NCBI RefSeq assembly: GCF_029963765.1
Contig: NZ_JALBYU010000017.1
Coordinates: 1 to 64,000 of the forward strand
Length of the DNA: 64,000 nucleotides
Direction: 5' to 3'
Source of the DNA: Pseudomonas sp. UYIF39
Lineage (GTDB): Bacteria > Pseudomonadota > Gammaproteobacteria > Pseudomonadales > Pseudomonadaceae
Shown here: positions 54,475 through 63,650 of the stretch, piece after piece
How positions within the stretch are numbered: position 1 is the first letter of the stretch
How the letters are laid out: each line of letters opens with the position of its first letter
Translations under genes and position numbers: made by a program
Notes under the pieces: generated by a model
Databases searched by the model: none
Told to the model about the DNA's origin: nothing
What the model saw: the letters and a program-made list of their open reading frames with translations, nothing else

Positions 54475-54734
54475 TCGATGGCGCAACCAGTAGGGTTTGA
54501 CGCGATCAAGCCTACACCGGTCGATGGGCTTGAACGCTGTAAATCATAATGAGTCAGTTTAAATATGACCGCAAAGACTAGGTCCTAGACGGTATTGGTC
54601 TAAAGTCCGGGTGGCAACGCCGCGTTATTTCTGGTGGACTCATGTTGCCGCCCGGGAAAGATCGCAGGGAGTTGTCACAGCCCGGTCACCTGGCGGTTCT
54701 ATAGTAAGCACACAACCTGAGGAGGAGACAGGCC

Positions 54735-54914
54735 ATGTCCTTGCAAAACAGCAGCGAAGACAAGATTGAAGTGATCCGCACACAGCCAGACCAGTCTCTG
54801 GGTTGCTCGATTATCGATAAGGATGGGCGCGAAGTACCGATCACTGAAGGCATGATCCAGGACGCTTGCCGCGAACTGGAAAAGCGATTGGTCAAGCCTG
54901 CCGAACAAAAGTGA
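54735..54914 (+). CDS. Conserved 59-residue PA1571-like small protein
   Basis: ATG 54735 with GAGGAGA upstream opens 59 codons ending at TGA 54912-54914. The peptide starts MSLQNSSEDKIEVIRTQPDQ, continues with SLGCSIIDKDGREVPITEGM and ends in a helix with RELEKRL. It looks like a small cytoplasmic alpha/beta protein with one Cys. Codon usage and third-position GC match core genes, and I recall proteins of this type and size in many pseudomonads. A good ribosome site and a terminator bracket it. No function is known. The locus number in the label is from memory and unverified. Confidence 0.75.
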   Translation: MSLQNSSEDKIEVIRTQPDQSLGCSIIDKDGREVPITEGMIQDACRELEKRLVKPAEQK

Positions 54915-54931
54915 TATAGCCACCGTCTTCT

Positions 54932-54960
54932 TGACCCGGCCTCTGATGGCCGGGTTTTTT
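54932..54960 (+). terminator. Terminator after the 59-residue protein gene
   Basis: ACCCGGCC (54934-54941) pairs with GGCCGGGT (54948-54955), followed by TTTTT. Confidence 0.9.
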
Positions 54961-54983
54961 ATGCATGTTTTTTGACGGAGCAA

Positions 54984-56129
54984 TTATCGGATCGTTTGCG
55001 CACCGAGTGCCGCCACTATCTTCAGCAACTCAGGCGAATCCCCATCGATCCGCACCGACAAACCATCAATCTCACGCCGCAGCGGATAATGCTTACGCAG
55101 TGAATCGAACGCTGCACGCTGCTCGTTCACATTGCCGACAAGGCTGCGACGGAAATCCGCATCATCGCGGCGCGGGTCGTACACGCCACGGCACAACATG
55201 GCCAGCGACCAGGCCGGATCGCTGTTAGCGTTCAAGGTCACTTGCGACAACCAGGATGCGGGCAGCAAATCGCTCAAGTTGATCTGGGCCGGTTGCCCGA
55301 GAAATTCGCAATAGGCCTGATAAATCTGCGCTGTCCCACGCTGTCTGCCGTCGAGGCTGTAACCGGCAATGTGCGGCGTCGCCAGCACACAGAGTTCGGC
55401 CAGTGCCACATCGACCTCAGGCTCACCTTCCCAGACATCCAGCACTGCTTGCAGGTCTTCGCGTTGCAGCAGCACCTGGCGCAGCGCGGCGTTGTCCACC
55501 ACCGGGCCACGACTGGCGTTGATCAGCCAGGTGCCGGGTTTGAGCTGGTTCAAACGGCTTTTATCGAACAGATGCCAGGTCAACTGGGCGCCGTGCTTCT
55601 TCAACGGTGTGTGCAGACTGATGACATCGCACTGCTCGATGATCTGTTCGAGGCTGACGTAATCGCCACCTTCTGCCGCTTGCCTTGGCGGATCGCAGAC
55701 CAGCACGTTCCAGCCCAGACCTTGCAGAACCTTGACCAACCGGCCGCCCACTTCACCGGCACCGACAATGCCGTAGGTGCGTTGAGTCAGGTCGGCGCCT
55801 TCGATTTCGGCCAGGGTCAGCAGACTGCCGAGCACATAGTCGACCACGCCCCGGGCGTTGCAGCCGGGCGCGCTGGACCAGGTGATGCCGGCCCGCTCAA
55901 AGTAATCCAGATCCAGGTGATCCGTGCCGATGGTGCAAGTGCCGACAAAGCGTACCTTGCTGCCTTCGAGCAACCCGCGGTTAACGTTGGTCACCGAGCG
56001 CACCAGCAGCACATCGGCCTGTTCGACGGTGGCGCGGTCAATGGAACGTCCCGGCACCCGGCGGATTTCACCGAAACCTTCGAAGAAGGCATCGAGCAGC
56101 GGGATATTTTCGTCGGCAACAATCAGCAT
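54984..56129 (-). CDS. pdxB: Erythronate-4-phosphate dehydrogenase
   Basis: The protein is 381 residues from ATG 56129. It oxidises 4-phosphoerythronate in pyridoxal 5'-phosphate synthesis. It is a D-2-hydroxyacid dehydrogenase: MLIVADENIPLLDAFF start, FVGTCTIGTDHLDLDYF, Rossmann motif TYGIVGAGEVGGRLVKVLQGLGW, the catalytic Arg in INASRGPVVDN, Glu in DVWEGEPEVD and His in ATPHIAGYSLDG. The PdxB-specific C-terminal dimer domain (about 290-381) is complete. RBS AGGAG precedes the start. Confidence 0.96.
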   Translation of the reverse strand: MLIVADENIPLLDAFFEGFGEIRRVPGRSIDRATVEQADVLLVRSVTNVNRGLLEGSKVRFVGTCTIGTDHLDLDYFERAGITWSSAPGCNARGVVDYVLGSLLTLAEIEGADLTQRTYGIVGAGEVGGRLVKVLQGLGWNVLVCDPPRQAAEGGDYVSLEQIIEQCDVISLHTPLKKHGAQLTWHLFDKSRLNQLKPGTWLINASRGPVVDNAALRQVLLQREDLQAVLDVWEGEPEVDVALAELCVLATPHIAGYSLDGRQRGTAQIYQAYCEFLGQPAQINLSDLLPASWLSQVTLNANSDPAWSLAMLCRGVYDPRRDDADFRRSLVGNVNEQRAAFDSLRKHYPLRREIDGLSVRIDGDSPELLKIVAALGAQTIR

Positions 56130-56208
56130 GGCAGGCTCCTTTGGCGGATCGGCAGTGTAGGCGGAGATGACCATGCTGGGCCAGCGGGCATTAGGGGTCA
56201 TCACACAC

Positions 56209-56346
56209 CCTGTGGCGAGGGGATTTATCCCCGTTGGGCTGCGAAGCGGCCCCTTATTCCTGCAACCGTGTCATTTCAGATGTACTGCGCACACCGGTTT
56301 GACGACTGCTGCGCAGCCGGACGGGGATAAATCCCCTCGCCACAGG
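56209..56346. repeat. REPIN: inverted pair of GTGGCGAGGGGATTTATCCCC repeats
   Basis: CCTGTGGCGAGGGGATTTATCCCCGTTGGGCTGCG begins at 56209, in parts shared by its reverse complement ending at 56346. About 140 bases in all, in the 330-base gap between pdxB and the MATE gene. This is a third intergenic repeat family of the window. Two inverted REPs with a short spacer are the REPIN unit mobilised by RAYT transposases; no RAYT gene is present here. Confidence 0.85.
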
Positions 56347-56462
56347 GATCTCGAACACCACGAGTAGCAATTACAAATCCGCAACACAGGACTTTTCCTG
56401 ACCATTGCGTCAGGGCGTAGAATGCGCCGCCTTGCGTATCAACATCTTTGGACGTTTCTCCC

Positions 56463-57871
56463 TTGAATTCCGTGACTGACCGCCCCGCCGCTACTTCCCT
56501 CACCCGTCCGGCCCGGGTTCGCCTGGAGCTGAAAAACCTGCTCGGCCTGGCCTTGCCGATCATGATCGCGCAACTGGCGACCACCGCCATGGGCTTCGTC
56601 GATGCGGTGATGGCGGGTCGGGTCGGGCCAAGGGATCTGGCGGCGGTGGCGCTGGGCAACTCGATCTGGGTACCGGTGTTTCTGTTGATGACCGGCACGC
56701 TGCTGGCCACTACTCCAAAAGTCGCCCAGCGTTTTGGCGCCGGCAGCTACAGCGAGATCGGCCCGATCGTGCGTCAGGCGCTGTGGCTGGCCTTGGTGGT
56801 GGGCTTGATGGCGACCACGATGCTGTTCAGCGCCGAACCGATTTTGCACATCATGAAGGTCGATCCCGAACTGATCGGCCCGTGCATGCAATACCTGCAC
56901 GGCATCGCCAGCGGTTTGCCCGCCGTTGCGTTCTACCATGTGCTGCGCTGCTTCAGTGACGGCCTGGGGCGTACGCGCCCGGCCATGGTGCTGGGTCTGT
57001 GCGGGCTGGCGCTGAACATTCCGCTGAACTACATCTTCATCTATGGTCACTTCGGTGTGCCGGCCATGGGCGGTGTCGGTTGCGGCTGGGCCACGGCGAT
57101 CGTGATGTGGGTGATGGCCCTGGGCATGGCCGGGTGGGAGCGCTGGGCGCCGGCATATCAGTCGAGTGAGTTGTTCAGCCGTTTCGACTGGCCGCAGTGG
57201 TCGGTGATCAAACGCCTGCTGGGCATCGGCCTGCCGATCGGCATCGCGGTGTTCGCCGAGTCGAGCATCTTCGCCGTAATTGCGCTGCTGATCGGCAGCC
57301 TCGGCGCGACGGTGGTGGCCGGGCACCAGATCGCGCTGAACTTCAGCTCGCTGGTGTTCATGATCCCCTACTCCCTCGGCATGGCCGTGACCGTGCGGGT
57401 CGGCCAGGCGCTCGGCCGGCAGGAACCGCGTGAAGCCGTTTCGCCGCCGGTGTCGGCATGGGCACGGCGCTGGCCTATGCGTGCATTTCCGCGAGCATGA
57501 TGCTGTTGCTGCGTGAACACATCGCAACGATCTACACGGCCGACCCGACGGTGATTCAGGTCGCGGCGATGCTGATTGTGTATTCGGCGCTGTTCCAGTT
57601 TTCCGATGCGATCCAGGTCACCGCAGCCGGCGCGTTGCGCGGCTATCAGGACACGCGGGTGACGATGATCCTGACGCTGTTCGCGTATTGGGGGATCGGT
57701 TTGCCGGTGGGTTACGCGTTGGGCATGACCGATTGGTTCGGCGCGCCGAGCGGCCCGAGTGGGCTGTGGCAGGGTTTGATCGTGGGCTTGAGCTGCGCGG
57801 CGCTGATGCTGTCGATCCGCCTGACGCGCAGTGCACGCAAGCGGATCCGCATCAGTCAGTCGGCGGGTTAA
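56463..57871 (+). pseudogene. norM: MATE-family multidrug efflux pump, frameshifted
   Basis: Two overlapping frames (to 57500, and 57458-57871) together encode a full MATE transporter of about 470 residues. The first frame has LELKNLLGLALPIMIAQLATTAMGFVDAVMAGRVG and nine or so TM helices. It runs out of frame after VRVGQALGRQEPREA near 57434-57438 into a non-homologous tail. The second frame picks up with MGTALAYACISASMM. The family would read REARFAAGVGMG at the join, and that sequence appears if one base is added near 57436, so a single-base deletion explains the break. The start is taken as TTG 56463 (GTG 56472 also possible). NorM-type pumps export cationic drugs with Na+ or H+. The break may be a real mutation or an assembly error. 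Confidence 0.8.
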
Positions 57872-58119
57872 GCGAGTTTCTTGCGGATCCAGTAGAGGTA
57901 GGTGCCTGCCTCTTCGTGCTGCGCCACCAGTTCGTGGTCGAGAAACACGCAGAACTTGGGAATGTCGCGACGGGTCGACGGGTCGGTGGCGATCACCTTG
58001 AGCAGGCCGCCAGGCACCAGGTCACGGATGTGCTGGTGCAGCATCATCACCGGTTCCGGGCAGTTGAGGCCGGTGGCGTCGAGGGTGCCGTCAACCGGCG
58101 TATCAATCATTTCACTCAT
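57868..58119 (-). CDS. tusA: TusA-family sulfurtransferase
   Basis: The protein is 83 residues. The sulfur-accepting Cys is in the CPxP motif DATGLNCPEPVMMLHQHIR (about residue 20), followed by GLLKVIATDPSTRRDIPKFC and a final LYWIRKK. TusA relays persulfide sulfur for 2-thiouridine of tRNA and molybdenum-cofactor assembly. The 3' end overlaps the convergent MATE gene by 4 bases. The same gene adjoins rlmM and acnA in PAO1. Confidence 0.92.
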   Translation of the reverse strand: MSEMIDTPVDGTLDATGLNCPEPVMMLHQHIRDLVPGGLLKVIATDPSTRRDIPKFCVFLDHELVAQHEEAGTYLYWIRKKLA

Positions 58120-58194
58120 GATTCACTCCTGAAACTTGCCGGCATTGTCGCGCATTGCCGGGGGTCTAGTCACTGGCAGCTGATCGGTGCAAAG

Positions 58195-59268
58195 TCAGCG
58201 GGATTTCGGTTTCTTCACATCAATCCGGCGCAAATGACAGGTCACTTCTTCACGGTCGTGGTACAGCTGCTTACAGCCGATCTCGACCCGAATACCGCGT
58301 TCCTTGAACCCGTCGGCGATGCGTTCCAGCAAGCGCTTCACTTCGGCGTAACGCTGTTTCATCGGCAGTTTGAGGTTGACCACCGCTTCGCGGCAATGCC
58401 CCTCGCCAATCCATTCTTCCAGCATCGCGGCATTGCGCGCCGGTTTCTCGACGATGTCGCAGACCATCCAGTCCACCGGTTGCTTGGGCTTGAAGGTGAA
58501 ACCGTCAGCCATCAAGTGTTGCACCAGACCGGTGTCCATCAGGCTTTCGGCCATCGGGCCGTTGTCGATTGCGGTCACCAGCATGCCTCGGTTGACCAGT
58601 TGCCAGGTCCAGCCGCCGGGTGCGGCGCCCAGATCGACACCGGTCATGTCACTGTGAAGGCGCTCATCCCATTGATCGCGCGGGATGAAGTGGTGCCAGG
58701 CCTCTTCCAGCTTCAGCGTCGAACGGCTCGGCGCCTCACGCGGAAACTTCAGCCGCGGAATGCCCATCGGCCACATCGCCGAGTTGTTCGACTCGGCCAG
58801 GCCCATGAACACTTCACGGCCACTTTTGAAGGTCAGCAGCAGGCGCGGCTTGTGGGCATCTTCAACCAGCTTGCCAGCCGCCATCAGCGCCTTGCGCAGG
58901 TGGCCTTCGAACTTCTTGCAGAAGTTCGACAGTTCCTTGCCATCGTTGGTGTCGACCATTTCCAGCCACAGGCTGCCGCACAGCGGGAAGTCCGCCATGT
59001 GCGCGAGGATCACGCTGATGCGGTCGGTTTCCGGCAGATCGATGAAAATCCCTCGAGCCCATTGGCGCGGAAAGATCAGCTCGGCGAAACGCTGGCCACG
59101 CATCAGGCGCTCGGCGCCGTCTTCTTCGGTGCAGATGAATTCGGCGCAGGCGCTGGCGGTCTTGGCCTTGGCATAACCGGCCACGTTCAGCCGCGCGGCA
59201 TGTTCGGAAATCTCGGAGCAGACTTCGCTTTCGAAGCCCGGCCGGCAATGCATAAAGAGGGTGTTCAT
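58195..59268 (-). CDS. rlmM: 23S rRNA 2'-O-ribose C2498 methyltransferase
   Basis: The protein is 357 residues from ATG 59268 with AGGAG upstream. An N-terminal THUMP-like domain (about 1-170) starts MNTLFMHCRPGFESEVCSEI. The Rossmann methyltransferase domain has the SAM motif MTGVDLGAAPGGWTWQLVNRG (in parts), MVCDIVEKP, and the K-D-K-E set visible as LHSDMTG and VVNLKLPMK. RlmM modifies C2498 of 23S rRNA in early ribosome assembly. The catalytic tetrad appears intact. It is 75 bases from tusA, probably one transcript. Confidence 0.94.
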   Translation of the reverse strand: MNTLFMHCRPGFESEVCSEISEHAARLNVAGYAKAKTASACAEFICTEEDGAERLMRGQRFAELIFPRQWARGIFIDLPETDRISVILAHMADFPLCGSLWLEMVDTNDGKELSNFCKKFEGHLRKALMAAGKLVEDAHKPRLLLTFKSGREVFMGLAESNNSAMWPMGIPRLKFPREAPSRSTLKLEEAWHHFIPRDQWDERLHSDMTGVDLGAAPGGWTWQLVNRGMLVTAIDNGPMAESLMDTGLVQHLMADGFTFKPKQPVDWMVCDIVEKPARNAAMLEEWIGEGHCREAVVNLKLPMKQRYAEVKRLLERIADGFKERGIRVEIGCKQLYHDREEVTCHLRRIDVKKPKSR

Positions 59269-59490
59269 TCTTACTCCTGGGCAGATGGCGAGAAATTCAA
59301 CCACTGCGCGATGCCCAGACTTGCGTTGAAGCAAAGCCTGTCACGAAAACCGGCGCATGATAGCCGAGTTCGGAACCTTGGACTTGGCCATAGAGTCCAG
59401 TTATTAGCCTTAAGCCCCAAAGAGGACTAGGTTTAAACCTCTGTCCGTCCCGTCAGTCCGTAGCCGTGCGGACCCAAAGGAGTCATTTCA

Positions 59491-62232
59491 ATGCCGTCCC
59501 TCGATAGCCTGAAAACGCTTAAAACCTTACAAATCGACGACAAGACCTATCACTATTTCAGCTTGCCTGAGGCTGCCAAAAGCCTGGGCGATCTCGACAA
59601 ACTGCCGATGTCGTTGAAAGTGCTGCTGGAAAACCTGCTGCGCTGGGAAGATGAAAAAACCGTCACCGGCGCCGACCTCAGGGCGATTGCCGCCTGGCTC
59701 AAGGAACGTCGCTCCGACCGTGAAATTCAATACCGTCCCGCGCGGGTATTGATGCAGGACTTTACCGGTGTTCCCGCAGTGGTCGATCTGGCCGCCATGC
59801 GCGCCGCGATGGCCAAGGCCGGCGGCGACCCGCAGCGAATCAATCCGCTCTCCCCCGTGGATTTGGTGATCGACCATTCGGTGATGGTCGACAAATTCGG
59901 CAGTTCAAGCGCCTTCGAACAGAACGTCGACATCGAAATGCAGCGCAACGGTGAACGTTATGCGTTCCTGCGCTGGGGCCAAAGCGCCTTCGACAACTTC
60001 AGCGTGGTGCCGCCGGGCACCGGCATATGTCACCAGGTGAATCTGGAATACCTGGGGCGTACGGTCTGGACCAAGGACGAGGACGGCCGCACCTATGCCT
60101 TCCCCGACACCCTGGTCGGCACCGACTCCCACACCACCATGATCAACGGTCTCGGCGTGCTCGGCTGGGGCGTCGGCGGGATCGAAGCGGAAGCGGCGAT
60201 GCTTGGCCAACCGGTGTCGATGCTGATCCCGGAAGTGATCGGCTTCAAACTCACCGGCAAGCTCAAGGAAGGCATCACCGCCACCGACCTGGTGCTGACC
60301 GTCACCCAGATGCTGCGCAAGAAAGGCGTGGTCGGAAAGTTCGTCGAGTTCTACGGTGACGGCCTCGCCGACCTGCCACTGGCCGACCGTGCGACCATCG
60401 CCAACATGGCCCCGGAATACGGCGCCACCTGCGGCTTCTTCCCGGTGGATGACATCACCCTGGAATACCTGCGTTTATCCGGTCGCCCCAGCGCTACCGT
60501 GAAACTGGTCGAGGCGTACAGCAAAGCCCAGGGCCTGTGGCGCCTGCCGGGCCAGGAACCGGCGTTCACCGACAGCCTGGCTCTGGACATGGGCAGCGTC
60601 GAAGCCAGCCTTGCCGGGCCGAAACGCCCACAGGATCGGGTATCGCTGCCGAATGTCGCGCAAGCGTTCAGTGACTTCGTCGACCTGCAATTCAAACCCA
60701 CCAGCAAGGAAGTCGGTCGCCTGGAAAGTGAAGGCGGCGGTGGCGTCGCGGTGGGCAATGCCGATCTGGCCGGCGAAGCCGACTATGAATACGACGGTCA
60801 GACTTATCGTTTGAAAAACGGCGCGGTGGTGATCGCCGCAATCACCTCCTGCACCAACACCTCCAACCCGAGCGTGATGATGGCCGCCGGCCTGGTGGCG
60901 AAGAAAGCCGTGGAAAAAGGCCTCAAGCGCAAACCGTGGGTCAAGAGCTCGCTGGCCCCAGGCTCGAAAGTGGTCACCGACTACTACAAGGCTGCCGGCC
61001 TGACCCAGTACCTTGATGAATTGGGTTTTGCCCTGGTCGGCTACGGCTGCACCACGTGCATAGGCAACTCCGGGCCATTGCCGGAGCCGATCGAAAAAGC
61101 CATTCAGGCCGCCGACCTGACCGTCGCCTCGGTGCTGTCGGGCAACCGCAACTTTGAAGGTCGCGTGCATCCGCTGGTGAAAACCAACTGGCTGGCCTCC
61201 CCGCCGCTGGTCGTCGCCTATGCGCTGGCCGGGACGGTGCGCATCGACATCAGCAGCGAACCTTTGGGTACCGACAAAGAGGGCAATCTGGTTTATCTGC
61301 GGGACATCTGGCCAAGCACCAAAGAGATCGCCGACGCGGTGAACCAGGTCAACACCGCGATGTTCCACAAGGAGTACGCCGAAGTGTTTGCCGGCGACGA
61401 GCAATGGCAAGCGATTGAAGTGCCGCAAGCGGCCACCTATGTCTGGCAGGATGATTCGACTTACATCCAGCATCCACCGTTCTTCGATGACATCGGCGGG
61501 CCGCCGCCGGTGGTCAAGGACGTCGCCGGCGCCAGAGTCCTCGCGCTGCTGGGTGACTCGGTGACCACCGATCACATCTCCCCGGCCGGCAACATCAAGG
61601 CCGACAGCCCCGCAGGCCACTACCTGCGCGAGAAAGGCGTAGAACCACGGGACTTCAACTCCTACGGCTCACGTCGCGGCAACCACCAAGTGATGATGCG
61701 CGGCACCTTTGCCAACATCCGCATTCGCAACGAAATGCTCGGCGGCGAAGAAGGCGGCAATACGATTTACATTCCCACCGGGGAGAGGATGCCGATCTAC
61801 GATGCGGCGATGCGTTATCAAGCCTCGGGCACGCCGCTGGTGGTGATTGCCGGGCAAGAATACGGCACCGGCTCGAGTCGTGACTGGGCAGCCAAGGGCA
61901 CCAATCTGCTGGGGGTCAAAGCGGTCATCGCCGAAAGTTTCGAACGGATTCACCGCTCCAATCTGGTGGGCATGGGCGTGTTGCCGTTGCAGTTCAAGCT
62001 GGATCAAAACCGCAAGAGCCTGAACCTGAGCGGCAACGAGACGCTGGATATTCTGGGTTTGACCGGCGTCGAGCTGACGCCGCGAATGAACCTGACGCTG
62101 GTGATCACCCGTGAAAACGGCAGCCGCGAGAAAGTCGAGGTGTTGTGCCGGATCGATACCCTGAATGAGGTGGAGTACTTCAAATCGGGAGGGATTTTGC
62201 ATTACGTGTTGCGACAGTTGATTGCCTCGTAA
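59491..62232 (+). CDS. acnA: Aconitate hydratase A
   Basis: The 913-residue TCA-cycle enzyme interconverts citrate and isocitrate with a [4Fe-4S] cluster; without the cluster, AcnA types bind mRNA. Cluster Cys residues are in AITSCTNTSNPSV and GYGCTTCIGNSGPLPEP. The substrate-binding region GTDSHTTMINGLGVLGWGVGGIEAEAAML lies at about 210-238. The C-terminal swivelling domain has GQEYGTGSSRDWAAKG and IHRSNLVGMGVLPLQF. This is the AcnA/IRP type, longer than AcnB. RBS AAAGGAG precedes it. A terminator with a UUCG loop follows. Confidence 0.97.
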   Translation: MPSLDSLKTLKTLQIDDKTYHYFSLPEAAKSLGDLDKLPMSLKVLLENLLRWEDEKTVTGADLRAIAAWLKERRSDREIQYRPARVLMQDFTGVPAVVDLAAMRAAMAKAGGDPQRINPLSPVDLVIDHSVMVDKFGSSSAFEQNVDIEMQRNGERYAFLRWGQSAFDNFSVVPPGTGICHQVNLEYLGRTVWTKDEDGRTYAFPDTLVGTDSHTTMINGLGVLGWGVGGIEAEAAMLGQPVSMLIPEVIGFKLTGKLKEGITATDLVLTVTQMLRKKGVVGKFVEFYGDGLADLPLADRATIANMAPEYGATCGFFPVDDITLEYLRLSGRPSATVKLVEAYSKAQGLWRLPGQEPAFTDSLALDMGSVEASLAGPKRPQDRVSLPNVAQAFSDFVDLQFKPTSKEVGRLESEGGGGVAVGNADLAGEADYEYDGQTYRLKNGAVVIAAITSCTNTSNPSVMMAAGLVAKKAVEKGLKRKPWVKSSLAPGSKVVTDYYKAAGLTQYLDELGFALVGYGCTTCIGNSGPLPEPIEKAIQAADLTVASVLSGNRNFEGRVHPLVKTNWLASPPLVVAYALAGTVRIDISSEPLGTDKEGNLVYLRDIWPSTKEIADAVNQVNTAMFHKEYAEVFAGDEQWQAIEVPQAATYVWQDDSTYIQHPPFFDDIGGPPPVVKDVAGARVLALLGDSVTTDHISPAGNIKADSPAGHYLREKGVEPRDFNSYGSRRGNHQVMMRGTFANIRIRNEMLGGEEGGNTIYIPTGERMPIYDAAMRYQASGTPLVVIAGQEYGTGSSRDWAAKGTNLLGVKAVIAESFERIHRSNLVGMGVLPLQFKLDQNRKSLNLSGNETLDILGLTGVELTPRMNLTLVITRENGSREKVEVLCRIDTLNEVEYFKSGGILHYVLRQLIAS

Positions 62233-62244
62233 CAGCCTGCTGAC

Positions 62245-62276
62245 ACAAACACCGCCTTCGGGCGGTGTTTTTGTTT
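62245..62276 (+). terminator. Terminator after acnA
   Basis: AAACACCGCC (62247-62256) and GGCGGTGTTT (62261-62270) enclose a TTCG tetraloop and are followed by T-rich sequence. Confidence 0.92.
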
Positions 62277-62337
62277 AGGCCGGACGCCCCTATAATCGCG
62301 CGCCCATGACACAGCTGTTGTGTACGACAAATAACCA

Positions 62338-62430
62338 CTGTGGGAGCGAGCTTGCTCGCGATAGCGGAGTGTCAGGCAACACGATGCTGGATGTGACGGC
62401 CCCATCACGAGCAAGCTCGCACACAAGGGA
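62338..62430. repeat. REPIN: inverted pair of GTGGGAGCGAGCTTGCTCGC repeats
   Basis: CTGTGGGAGCGAGCTTGCTCG (from 62339) is mirrored by CGAGCAAGCTCGCACACAAGGG ending at 62430, with about 40 bases between them. A single copy of the same family is at 20137. Confidence 0.85.
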
Positions 62431-62468
62431 CTGAGTCGCACCGCAGAATCTCGACACAAGGATTTTCA

Positions 62469-63260
62469 ATGATTGCCCTGCCATGGAACTACCTGGCCCT
62501 ACTCTCCCTCGGCTATGGTCTGGCACTGATCTACGGTCACCTCAGCTGGCTGGCCGGGATATCCGTCGCGCTGCTGCTGGTCGCCGGTTTCGCCGTGCGC
62601 CAGCAAAAGGTTCACGCCGGCCACTACCTCGGTCACGGGTTGTTCATTGTCCTGGTCCTGGCACTGGCGATGCACTGGCTTCCCGGTTTCTACAATGGTC
62701 GTGGTTTCGCCCCTCAGCGATTCACCGACGATGCCGTGCCGTTTTTCATGTACCTGAATCAGGACAAACCCCTGATCGGGTTCTGGCTTTTGCTGGTCTG
62801 CCCGTGGATTGTCGGCCGGCGTTCGCTGCGCCTTTCCATCTATGCCACCGCGCTGGGGCTGACGTTGAGCGCCGCGCTGGCCTTGGGTGGCGCGCTATTG
62901 TTGGGCGTGATCAGTTGGGCTCCGAAATGGCCCGATCAAGCCTGGCTGTGGGCGTTTAACAATTTGCTGCTGGTGACGCTGGTAGAGGAAGCGCTGTTTC
63001 GCGGCTACATCCAGGGCGGTCTGACCCGGCACTTCAAACACCTGCCCTACGGTGAAAACCTCGCCCTGCTCCTCGCCTCGCTGCTGTTCGGCCTGGTGCA
63101 TGTGGGCGCCGGCTGGCAATGGGTGTTGCTGGCGAGCCTGGCGGGTGTCGGCTATGGTCTGGCCTACCGTTTTGGTGGCTTGGGTGCGGCCATCGCCACC
63201 CATTTCGGCCTGAACCTGCTGCACTTCGGCCTGTTCACCTATCCGATGCTTGCCGGATAA
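62469..63260 (+). CDS. CPBP-family intramembrane glutamic endopeptidase-like protein
   Basis: The protein is 263 residues with about eight TM helices. The CPBP (Abi) motifs are EEALFRGYIQGGL (EExxxR, about 176-188), FGLVHVGAGWQW (FxxxH) and a third conserved HFGLNLLHF near the C-terminus. Such proteins are Rce1-like intramembrane proteases; some only scaffold. The substrate is unknown. It is syntenic with a PAO1 gene close to acnA. The upstream gap holds a REPIN and the start ATG 62469 follows CAAGGAT. Confidence 0.9.
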   Translation: MIALPWNYLALLSLGYGLALIYGHLSWLAGISVALLLVAGFAVRQQKVHAGHYLGHGLFIVLVLALAMHWLPGFYNGRGFAPQRFTDDAVPFFMYLNQDKPLIGFWLLLVCPWIVGRRSLRLSIYATALGLTLSAALALGGALLLGVISWAPKWPDQAWLWAFNNLLLVTLVEEALFRGYIQGGLTRHFKHLPYGENLALLLASLLFGLVHVGAGWQWVLLASLAGVGYGLAYRFGGLGAAIATHFGLNLLHFGLFTYPMLAG

Positions 63261-63650
63261 CAAACCACGGGATCTAACTGACGCCCAAGCCCCAGCCTCG
63301 GTACCAAAAGTTATTCAGGACTCTGAATCACACGGCTGTAATCAGACATATCAGAAACGAAAATAACGTCCTCTGATCGCGACTGGCCGACCTACCCCAC
63401 AATGGCGAGATCAGCCGTGCCGCCCCCAATGGGCATTGGTTCTTACCGTATTTTTCAAAGCCAGCAGCCAGTCTCGGTAGTTATTTTTGTCAAGCTTCTC
63501 AAAGGAACTAAGTGGCTTGACTCCTGTCCGCCCCGACGTTTAACCTCGCGCCCCACTAATGGAAGCAATCCGTCATACATCGACTGATTAGTCCTCTGAA
63601 AATGAATTCAAGCAGCGCGTTTATCGCGCTGTTGTGCTGTGCGGTAAAAA
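63261..63650. other. Intergenic region upstream of the polysaccharide ABC permease
   Basis: 390 bases, AT-richer than the flanks in places (63300-63380, 63440-63500). A 61-codon frame at 63402 is not protein-like. It presumably holds the promoter of the cluster starting at 63651. No repeat or terminator of note after the CPBP gene is seen. Confidence 0.4.

Noticed and set aside
57420..57460. Programmed ribosomal frameshift in the MATE gene
   Set aside because: No slippery heptamer or downstream structure is apparent; a simple deletion explains the data.
63402..63587. 61-codon frame before the ABC permease
   Set aside because: No ribosome site and composition not protein-like.
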